Source of the DNA: Spongilla lacustris | Taxonomy: Eukaryota; Porifera; Demospongiae; Spongillida; Spongillidae | Length of the DNA stretch: 64,000 nt | Direction of reading: 5' to 3' | Assembly (NCBI GenBank): GCA_949361645.1 | Contig: OX442422.1 | Span: 8,685,426 to 8,749,425, forward strand | In this document: piece after piece, positions 23,301 to 30,300 of the stretch | Position numbering within the stretch: position 1 is the stretch's first letter | Layout of the letters: each line of letters begins with the position of its first letter | The notes under the pieces: model-generated | What the model saw: only the letters and a program-made list of their open reading frames with translations | What the model was told of the DNA's origin: nothing | Databases searched by the model: none | Position numbers and translations under genes: made by a program

Positions 23301-26141
23301 CAAGATTGGAACAGGCAGGGATGCGATTGAAGAAATCAAAATGCGCCTTTTTGATGAATTCGGTGGAATACTTGGGCCACTGTATCTCAGCTGACGGTAT
23401 CCACCCATCTCCAGAAAGGAAGCGAGCAGTGATAGAGGCTCCAGCCCCTCAAAATTTGGAACAATTGAGATCGTTCTTGGGTTTAGTTAATTATTATGGC
23501 AAGTTTCTGCCTAATCTTGCTAATACTCTTTCTCCGTTGTACAGGTTGCTGCAAAAGAATGTTGCTTGGAGCTGGGGTGATGATCATAAGAGAGCCTTCC
23601 AGACTGCTAAGTCTCAGCTGACGTCAGCAGACCTTCTGACGCATTTTGATCCTGATAAAAAACTGATCCTGTCCTGTGATGCTTCTCCCTATGGTGTGGG
23701 AGCTGTGTTGGCCCATGAATTGGAAGACGGGTCAGACAGACCGATTGCCTATGCTTCCCGCACATTGGCACCTGCTGAGAGAAAATACCCACAGATTGAA
23801 AAGGAAGGGTTGGCAGTAGTCTTTGGAGTAAAGAAGTTCCATCACTATTTGTTGGGTAGGACCTTTACAGTGTATTCTGACCATAAGCCGCTGCAGTTTC
23901 TTTTTAGTGAGAAACGTCCTGTTCCTGCCATGGCTTCATCACGAATTCAGAGGTGGGCACTAACTTTAAGTGCGTACAGCTACCAGATTAAGTTCAGGCC
24001 TGGGAAGGAGCAAGGAAATGCAGATTGCCTCAGTCGGCTACCCCTAGCTGAGGCGCCAAGTGATGTTCCAGTGCCAGGTGATTTGATTTTGATGATGGGC
24101 GCTCTGGCTGATCAGGAGTCCCCTGTGACATTTACTAACATCAAGGCATGGACAGGGAAGGACCCTCTGCTCTCCCACGTCAGACACATGATCCTGCATG
24201 GTTGGCAAGAGGATTCATCCTTTGCAGAAAAGTTGCAACCATTTACGCGACGTAAAGATGAGCTAAGTGTGCAGGATGAATGCATTTTATGGGGACATCG
24301 TGTTGTAATACCGCCAGCTGGGGTGGAGGCAGTGATTCGGGTGTTACATGATGCACATCCAGGTATACATCGAATGAAAGCTTTGGCTCGGAGTATGGTG
24401 TGGTGGCCTGGAATTGATGCAGATTTGGAGACAAAAGTTAAGCAATGTGCAGCATGTCAGGCCAACAGAAAGTCACCTCCAGAAGCACCACTGCACCCGT
24501 GGGAGTGGCCATCCAAGCCTTGGTCACGCCTTCATGTAGACTTCGCCGGTCCGTTCATGGGTAGGACTTTCTTAATCCTGGTTGATGCACACTCTAAATG
24601 GCTTGAGGTAGTACCAGTGTCAACACCATCCTCCCAGCAGGCTATCAAAGCTCTCAGGCACATCTTTTCTACTCATGGGCTACCTGAAGTGTTGGTCACT
24701 GATAATGGTTCTGCCTTTACAAGTATGGATTTTGCTACCTTCGTTAAAAGGAATGGGTTTAGACATATCAGGTGTGCTCCCTACCATCCAGCTAGTAATG
24801 GTTTAGCCGAACGGGCAGTGCAAACATTCAAGGAAGCCATGAAGAAGATGGTTACAGGGGGGGATTTGGATACTCACCTATCTCGATTCCTTTTCCAATA
24901 CAGATTAACTCCTCACTCTACTACAGGTCATTCTCCGGCAGAACTGTTGTTTGGTCGTAAGCCAAGATCACACCTTGATTTTCTGTTCCCAGAGGTGGGA
25001 GTCAGAGTCCGGAAAGAGCAAGAACGCCAGAAGAAGAGGCATGATGAGCACACTAAGACTCGTACATTCAGAACTGGTGACCTGGTGTATGCTCGCAACT
25101 TTAGTGGTAATGGTCCTAAATGGATATCAGGGAAGGTGGTTGCGATGACAGGTCCAGTGTCCATGGTCATTATTCTTAGTGATGGTCAGCAAGTGCGACG
25201 TCATATTGATCATGTACGTGCTCGTGGTTGTGAAGAAGTGGTACCTGTTACATCTGATGATGAAGTGTTCCCAAGGGGGACACTTGACACTGCAGAGGTT
25301 GTTCCAGCAGAACCGGACCCACAGGCCCTACCAGAACCAGAACCAGTTCCTGATGCCCCAGCAGAACCCACTGTTAAACCAACAGAAACTCCTGAACCAG
25401 TTGTACTCAGACGTTCTACTCGTGTTCATCGTCCACCTGATCGTCTCTGAAGTTGGAACTAAAGGGGGAGGAGTGTAGTGTTTGTGACCTTTGGACTATT
25501 CCACCTGCGCATGTCCAAGAGACTGGCTAAACCTGTTAGACTGGCTAAACCTGTTATTGTGTTATAGTATTTAAGGTAGTGTATTGTACCCATTGGATGT
25601 TCTGCTGTGCTATAGTTGTTGGCAGTCCTAACTGACCCTTGGCTAGACGCTGCGCGTTTAGGTCGCGGGTTAAGCCATACACTACAGATGGGGTGAGTTG
25701 AATGCTAAAAGATATAAGAATTCACATGTCTGTTCCCAATGATACCGTTAGAACTGGAGGGATCAAGGGTAGTGTTCATGCTTGAGGGCTATGTCAAGGC
25801 TATACAAATAAAGTCATTGATATGATATAAATTTGCCTGCGTGGGGAAAGGGCTACCTTGCCCTACCAGTTGCTGTATTAATATTCCTTCAAAGTGGCCA
25901 ACCATACAAACGTGTAGGACATGGTAACACAATGGATAGAATAGTAAATATGGCAAATAATTATATACTTGCTGCCTGGCGCTTTATTTATTTATAGTAT
26001 ATGTTTGAATTATTGTACCCTCTCCAGGGTGGTGATACTCCATTACACCTTGCTGCAGAGGAAGGTCATACTACTTGTGTGGAATATCTCCTTTCCACTC
26101 CTGGTATTGATGTGGATACTGCATTTCAGACAATTTTTTAA
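13423..26141 (+). CDS. Ankyrin-repeat gene A (multi-exon model)
   Basis: Model built from exons at 13423, 13684, 17566, 18797, 19542, 20759, 21168, 21824, the interrupted exon 22741, and the terminal exon 26028, all on the plus strand. The N-terminal exon encodes a capping repeat, the inner ones encode single 34-residue repeats, and the last carries the stop. Such a protein would be a plain solenoid of about nine or ten repeats acting by protein binding. No other domain, signal peptide or membrane segment is visible. Two inner exons are damaged (14813 by frameshifts, 22741 by a gypsy insertion), so transcripts must skip them or the gene is dying. A start exon directly upstream was not found; 9989 is the nearest and its phase does not match. 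Confidence 0.5.
13684..13785 (+). CDS. Ankyrin exon, weak acceptor
   Basis: 102 bp encoding YGSAPLHVAARGGHTTCVEH and the usual LLSTPGIDVN, ending I-K-N-E before GTGAGA. The normal CTCCAG before the exon is reduced to ACCAT, so the acceptor AG is lost and splicing here is doubtful. Confidence 0.6.
13786..14812 (+). other. Intronic/non-coding interval
   Basis: No gene seen. The phrase CATTGCATCA with flanking CAACACCCAT occurs in a diverged direct duplication around 14090-14190. Confidence 0.4.
14813..14920 (+). pseudogene. Frameshifted ankyrin exon
   Basis: The core is well conserved, but four extra bases near the start (GGTGGGTGGTTA) and one extra A near the end (ATTAAAGGATGAG) shift the frame. 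The donor is altered to GGTAGT. Not usable as coding sequence. Confidence 0.75.
14921..17159 (+). other. Long interval without exons
   Basis: About 2.2 kb without a supported gene or transposon terminus. A 15-bp match to a library adapter lies at 15764. Confidence 0.4.
15764..15778 (+). other. 15-bp match to Tn5/Nextera mosaic end
   Basis: GTGTATAAGAGACAG equals the last 15 of 19 bases of the Tn5 mosaic end used in sequencing libraries (known sequence, recalled). It may be an assembly artefact. Confidence 0.5.
17160..17482 (+). repeat. G-run repeat with CATGGGCACCCCCAG end
   Basis: Starts CATGGGCACCCCCAGCTTTT, the complement of the right end of the 2.43-kb element at 42318-44745. It contains several copies of a GCTGTCCACTTTCGGCCAAT-type unit, each followed by a run of G (up to about 39 G). 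The two frames read here as Gly- or Pro-rich proteins are only these homopolymers. Confidence 0.7.
17566..17667 (+). CDS. Ankyrin exon (gene A)
   Basis: Intact, 102 bp, CCCACTCCAG acceptor and GTGAGT donor. Variable residues: Asp1, Tyr3, Ser-Glu 11-12, end K-N-R. Confidence 0.85.
17855..18103 (-). pseudogene. Possible Cys-rich finger fragment, tandemly duplicated
   Basis: A minus-strand frame has CQLCIDIWAEDAIREYSCGG then Y-I-C-K-K-C-F, a CxxC...CxxxxCxxC spacing that recalls a RING-like finger. The end of the motif (CFVDIKKHK) is repeated because about 120 bp of DNA is duplicated. No start, stop or exon context supports a gene. Confidence 0.25.
18797..18901 (+). CDS. Ankyrin exon, 105 bp
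   Basis: Intact. One extra codon at the start gives W-N-G-Y in place of the usual x-G-x. Variable residues: Lys-Gly 11-12, end E-D-R. Donor GTGAGT. Confidence 0.85.
19542..19643 (+). CDS. Ankyrin exon (gene A), diverged
   Basis: Intact 102 bp but more diverged than its neighbours: IGDTPLLLAAFGGHITCLEH, with LLSAPGNDVN and end A-N-R. Acceptor ACTCTAG, donor GTGAGT. Confidence 0.8.
19700..19895. mobile_element. Foldback element, degraded copy
   Basis: Inverted arms share GAGAAAGT...TATAGGAT...GGTGGTG...GAAAACAAGGGC with a complementary right arm. Their arm sequence resembles the foldbacks at 30386 and 43666. Confidence 0.6.
19983..20330. other. Higher-complexity non-coding stretch
   Basis: Locally less AT-rich, and reading frames of 80-90 codons overlap in two frames. 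I recognise no domain and no exon signals. It may be a remnant of inserted coding sequence. Confidence 0.3.
20759..20860 (+). CDS. Ankyrin exon (gene A)
   Basis: Intact 102 bp. Variable residues: Asn1, Asn3, Met-Gly 11-12, and an unusual H-C-T-A in place of H-L-A-A; end A-N-R. Donor GTGAGT. Confidence 0.8.
21168..21269 (+). CDS. Ankyrin exon (gene A)
   Basis: Intact 102 bp. Variable residues: Asp1, Tyr3, Trp-Glu 11-12, end M-S-K. Acceptor CACTTCAG, donor GTGAGT. Confidence 0.85.
21824..21925 (+). CDS. Ankyrin exon (gene A)
   Basis: Intact 102 bp. The usually fixed Gly2 is Asp (Y-D-D-A-P) and the helix has V-A for A-A. Variable Arg-Glu 11-12, end K-S-M. Confidence 0.8.
22741..22836 (+). pseudogene. 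Ankyrin exon interrupted by a gypsy element (5' part)
   Basis: RGDTPLHLAAWGGHATCVER and the rest of the repeat are intact up to A-A-C-A-T-T-A-G-G. Then gypsy sequence begins. Adding the six bases GATGGG at 25687 gives exactly 102 bp before GTGAGT. Confidence 0.85.
22844..25450 (+). CDS. Partial gypsy pol (RT, RNase H, integrase)
   Basis: Open frame of about 868 codons, open at its left end because the element is truncated. Counting from the codon at 22847: RT with YIDD at 129-132; RNase H with CDAS near 278; integrase zinc region H...H...CAAC (about 500-545); and D-D-35-E core at Asp565, Asp619 and Glu655. Then a GPK-type C-terminal region and a Pro/Glu-rich tail ending RPPDRL. The sequence is like proteins labelled K02A2.6-like in invertebrates. 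Gag, protease and the RT start are absent, so the copy is dead on its own, although the remaining frame has no stops. It is not close to the gypsy element at the left edge. Confidence 0.9.
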   Translation: MVACGVLEPVPFSDWAAPVVPIVKQDGRIRICGDFKLTINQVAHVETYPLPRIEDLLASLGKGKLFSKLDLADAYLQLALEEDSKKYVTISTHKGLYHFNRLPFGVASAPAIFQRTIESLLQGISNISVYIDDILVSGSSEMEHLQTLEQVMTRLEQAGMRLKKSKCAFLMNSVEYLGHCISADGIHPSPERKRAVIEAPAPQNLEQLRSFLGLVNYYGKFLPNLANTLSPLYRLLQKNVAWSWGDDHKRAFQTAKSQLTSADLLTHFDPDKKLILSCDASPYGVGAVLAHELEDGSDRPIAYASRTLAPAERKYPQIEKEGLAVVFGVKKFHHYLLGRTFTVYSDHKPLQFLFSEKRPVPAMASSRIQRWALTLSAYSYQIKFRPGKEQGNADCLSRLPLAEAPSDVPVPGDLILMMGALADQESPVTFTNIKAWTGKDPLLSHVRHMILHGWQEDSSFAEKLQPFTRRKDELSVQDECILWGHRVVIPPAGVEAVIRVLHDAHPGIHRMKALARSMVWWPGIDADLETKVKQCAACQANRKSPPEAPLHPWEWPSKPWSRLHVDFAGPFMGRTFLILVDAHSKWLEVVPVSTPSSQQAIKALRHIFSTHGLPEVLVTDNGSAFTSMDFATFVKRNGFRHIRCAPYHPASNGLAERAVQTFKEAMKKMVTGGDLDTHLSRFLFQYRLTPHSTTGHSPAELLFGRKPRSHLDFLFPEVGVRVRKEQERQKKRHDEHTKTRTFRTGDLVYARNFSGNGPKWISGKVVAMTGPVSMVIILSDGQQVRRHIDHVRARGCEEVVPVTSDDEVFPRGTLDTAEVVPAEPDPQALPEPEPVPDAPAEPTVKPTETPEPVVLRRSTRVHRPPDRL
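25461..25473 (+). other. Polypurine tract
   Basis: AAAGGGGGAGGAG immediately before the LTR. Confidence 0.75.
25474..25686 (+). repeat. 3' LTR (213 bp)
   Basis: TGTAGTG at the start and CACTACA at the end form the 7-bp inverted termini. The purine tract precedes it, and exon sequence follows directly. Confidence 0.85.
25687..25692 (+). pseudogene. 3' end of the interrupted ankyrin exon
   Basis: GATGGG followed by the donor GTGAGTTG completes the exon begun at 22741. Confidence 0.75.
26028..26141 (+). CDS. Terminal exon of ankyrin gene A
   Basis: GGDTPLHLAAEEGHTTCVEY, then LLSTPGIDV and the shared C-terminal D-T-A-F-Q-T-I-F with stop TAA at 26139. The acceptor is CTCTCCAG. It matches the terminal exon at 11093 except that one base change ends the protein two residues earlier. 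Gene B's start exon follows 1.2 kb later. Confidence 0.8.
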   Translation, partial: GGDTPLHLAAEEGHTTCVEYLLSTPGIDVDTAFQTIF

Positions 26142-26358
26142 AGTACTAAATTTTTATGTATTCCCATCTTATTATTTGTTACTGGACAAATTAAACATTT
26201 TAACATTTTAGTTGTGCTATAGTCATGTTACATGTTGTGAGGCGCTAAGCGCACGAAGACGCCGAATCCGCGGTCAAATTGCACCGGCCCCCCACCGGCT
26301 GTGCTGTCCAGACACGCACTATTACAAAATTGATCCGGCCGGCTCGTCTCGTTGTTTT

Positions 26359-26723
26359 AACATTACATGGATTGGAAACCCGCAAAATCCTCGTGCGCAT
26401 TGAATGCACGTATAAAATTCTGTCAACATCCTCGTTTCACCTCGTACCCCGACCAAGACGCAAAAATAGCCTTCTTTAGCCTTTAAAGACGTTTATTTGT
26501 ACTTGGGTTACTAAGCTTTTGTGCGTGTTTCTTTATGTATATAGATATGTAACAACAGTGTCCTTTTTATAGTTTTTACCTTGTTTGCTCCGATTAAAAT
26601 CATTATTTGGCACGTGGCGCCTCTGTTTGCTGGCTAGTTTCCGTACTGATGGGCCAATTTTACGAGGATGTTGACAAAATTTTATACGTGCATTCAATGC
26701 GGGTTTCCAATCCATGTAATGTT
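26359..26723. repeat. Inverted repeat, arms about 62-77 bp
   Basis: Left arm 26359-26435 and right arm 26662-26723 are complementary (AACATTACATGGATTGGAAA...), apart from a 15-bp insertion in the left arm that repeats nearby bases. GC-rich flanks on both sides suggest a decayed element. Confidence 0.75.
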
Positions 26724-26840
26724 ACTAATGCTTGAGCGGACGAAGCGCCTTCGGCGCCGTACTTCACGCTTCGTGCGCCACACTATTTCACAGGCTGTTC
26801 GCGCGCGGCCGTTCGATCAAATCATCGCCCGCGTGATCCT

Positions 26841-26882
26841 TAGCCACACCCTCGTGCTTTGCGGTGCACGAGGGTGTGGCTA
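26841..26882. repeat. Strong perfect hairpin
   Basis: A 17-bp perfect stem (TAGCCACACCCTCGTGC and its complement) with an 8-base loop. Confidence 0.85.
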
Positions 26883-27341
26883 CCTTGCATGGCGAAAGCA
26901 TAGATATTATACAGGTGCTGGCGCGCTAAACGTTGCATATTTTAGTTGTGGACAGTGTGCTACGTGCCTCCTGGCTGTCATTTTCCCATTCACTTAGGAG
27001 AGGTAACGAAGCTAAGGAGAGAAGCATTTACATTTATTGTGTTTTGATTATTTTTTAAAAGCAATGGGTATAGGACATTACGAGTGCGTAGAAGAAAGTA
27101 TGACTGGAAAACAAAGGCTTTGCTTGTCCCTATACCACTCGCAAAGATGTGAACCTGTGATCCTGACGTTTCGGTCCCTATCGTCTTAGCTGCTGCGTAC
27201 AATATGTATTATAGGCACTGTACTCACGTGACTAATTAGATTAATTGATCCATTTACTAGACTTTTGATCGATGTTCCAAATACATGTATGGGGAATTGT
27301 TTTGATACATAAATATATTGATCCAAAACACTTTTGTTAAG

Positions 27342-27359
27342 ATGGCCACTCCACAACAG
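27342..27359 (+). CDS. Start exon of ankyrin gene B (MATPQQ)
   Basis: Same 18 bases as at 9989, donor GTATGT, phase 0, and preceded here by unrelated AT-rich sequence (TTTTGTTAAG). Confidence 0.8.
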
Positions 27360-30300
27360 GTATGTATGTCATTGTAACTGATAATCACTTTGTACGCGTG
27401 TCACTGACGCGTGACGACATCTTGTTGGAAGTTGGACGTGTGGGTTACTGGGCAAATCGTAGGTAGGCCCACCTTACGTAGGCCCTATATGTACCACGGT
27501 CGCGGGCGCGAGTACAAGTAGGCCTTATGTGAAATAAAGGTTTATATTGCATGGTTTATTCACTGAAGGATAAACCCACGCTTCGACTACAAGATGCCGC
27601 GAAGAGAGGGGACATAAATAAAGTGATGAGGTTGATCAAAAGTGGAGTGTCTGTTAATTCAGTCGACAAGGTGAGACAAATTTGGAAGGGCGCCTCTTAA
27701 TGTACACACGTGATTATTATGAGACAGTGTATTGGTTTAATACTGCAGTCTATGTACTGTATAGCCTAAATCAATTACACCATCATGGTTGTGTATTAAT
27801 ATAAGGCTGGGGTCTCCCTTACATGCTGAAATGAGTTGGTCTATTGCATGCATGGGAACAGATATTTAGTTTATGATGATATTAAAACATGAAGGAGGGG
27901 TAGGGCTAAGATAATTTTTGCTACCTGCACCTTGCTTTTAAAATACCAGATATGATTTACAACATCATGATGAGATGCAGAAGTGTGTAGTTGGATGGGT
28001 TAGAATTGCATTACATTTGTACAACACGCTTCTGATTACATGTACATGTTTGAAGGGGCCTTGTTGATGACCATGTATACACTGCGGACATTATAAGGAT
28101 AAGGTGAGGTAGTCCCTTGGAATATTAATCTATAAGTGACGAGTATTTTGACAGGTTAACCTGTCATGTTTTGACAGGTTAACCTGTCAAAACACATGTC
28201 CAAATTAGAGGGTTATTTTTGGTTTTTACACCTCTAACTTCAAAGTTTAAAGGTACCAAACATGTTCATTGGATAGTACATATCAGAAAAGCATTATTAA
28301 ATGCAAAATCATGGAGTTTTACATGTGGTGTCTCAGGAAAGTAAAGAAAAACTTTAACTACACAGCATTCTTCAAAGCATCTCGTTGATGTTTCTCTATG
28401 CATGATTGCCCAGTTTTCGATCCACACATCCCAAATGGCTTCCCTTCTTCATTGCTGCACTTGAGGCAGCAGTAGTATGCATTAGGATGAGCCCCATCTG
28501 TGCACACTCTACACCTAACACAGGTTCCATGCATTGCCTGCCTCGGGCTTCGCTTCCCTTTATCACAATTCTGAGCCTTCCAGTCAGCTACAGAAATAGC
28601 CTCATGAGCAGTTGGATCCTCCATCTCCTCCTCTTCTTCCCGTAACACATCTCTGTTCCTTTTTCGTAATCTCATTTGCTCATGGGTTTTTACTGGCGCC
28701 CCTGCCCTGTTGTTAGTCAGTAATTGCACGGTCAATCGTTCAATAAATTTATTGTGTGTTGGAGGTGTCGGCAATTTGTTTTCCAAGCAATATAGCTTGA
28801 AGGAATCAACTTCACACATACCGATAATGGTGCAAAAATTTCTGAACCACCAATCATGTGTACATATCGCATCTACCATTGCTAAACTGCCTTGCCTAAG
28901 GTGGTTATGTACATCAACAACACATGCTACCTGGAAATATTCCTTGATTGCCGATGTTCTAGGCACAGTGCGACTTATTCGCTCACTACTTCCTGTGTCT
29001 TCATTTATCATCCACCTCTGTTTTACATGAGGGTCAACAGGCAGAGTGTGGTGTGCTGACCCGCACAAAATCTTCTTTGGAAATCCCTCCAATCCAGGTT
29101 CATTCCATGCATGACCATAGATGATCTTTTGTGCCCCATTGATGCCTGCTTCATGCTGCACAGTGCGAGTGTCCCCTCTCAGAGCTCCTTCATCCCAAGC
29201 AAGAGATTGGAGATATTTCTTTGGAAATCCAGCTGAGGCTGTCTTGAGCATGCCTAAATAGTATGTGCCATGCTCTAGAAGGGCCTTCACTGTCTGTATG
29301 GATGTGAAGTATGAATCTCCATCTGAACCTGCGTCAGCAGGTTCAATATAGGATTGATTGAGGAGTCATGAATGTCATTAAAAATTTTCAGTTGCGTCGC
29401 GAGGGACAACGAAGAAACGGATAGCTTTTCTCTTTGCAGCAATCGAACGACAACACCAAGATCTACGTTTTGGTGCTAGTTTCATGTCATAAAACTATGC
29501 GCTTCTAGACCAACTAAGAACCTGTTTCTCGTGCCCATGCCCAAAAAAATTGTTGGTCGTCGTCTTCTTCTTCTTCTTCTTCTCCGTCAAGTATAACTCA
29601 CGCTAGGAATGGTTTTAAAGAACGGCGATAGTACCAATCGCTTCAGAATTTACCGGCGCGGTGCCCCTTAAGGTAATAAAGAAGCTACAACGAAAAAGTA
29701 CTATATACGGTATGGGTATATTACTTTGTTCTAAATGTACAGGAGTATGGATAATTTTAGGCAGTATAAATACTCCAACAGGCACAAAATTTATTTTGGT
29801 GTCAGCTTAGTCGTTACTTATTTTGGCTAGTGAAGTTGTTTTTCTAAAAATGCCTTCGCGTAATCGAAAGAAGAGAACGAAGCAACGAGCGGAATACCTC
29901 CAAAAGCAAGAAGAGAACAAGGCTAAAGCCCGAGAGCGCTACAAGGCCGACCCTGAAAAAAAGAAGGCCTCTGTACGCGAGAGCTACAAGGCCGATCCTG
30001 AAAACAAGAAGGCCTCTGTACGCGAGAGCTACAAGGCCGATCCTGAAAAAAAGAAGGCCTCTGTACGCGAGAGCTACAAGGCCGATCCTGAAATAAAGAA
30101 GGCCTCTGTACGCGAGAGCTACATCGCAAATATTGAACCTAAGCGTGCTGCTAAAAGGCAGCGATATGGAGAGGACCTCGAGGAGAACCGTGCTGTTAAA
30201 AGGCAGCGATATCAAGAGCGCGTCGAGGAGAACCGTGCTGCTAAAAGGCGGATATACAGGGGTAATTCAGCTACCATTAAGGCAGCTAGATTTTAAATTT

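Larger units (their letters stand above)
22837..25686 (+). mobile_element. 5'-truncated Ty3/gypsy element inside an ankyrin exon
   Basis: The element begins within the reverse transcriptase, without 5' LTR, gag or protease, and runs to a complete 3' LTR. Exon sequence resumes at the next base. The exact left junction is uncertain by a few bases. Confidence 0.9.
26142..27341 (+). other. Intergenic interval between genes A and B
   Basis: No gene supported. It holds a 62-bp inverted repeat and a strong hairpin, and would include the gene B promoter. I see no clear TATA element or other motif. Confidence 0.45.
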
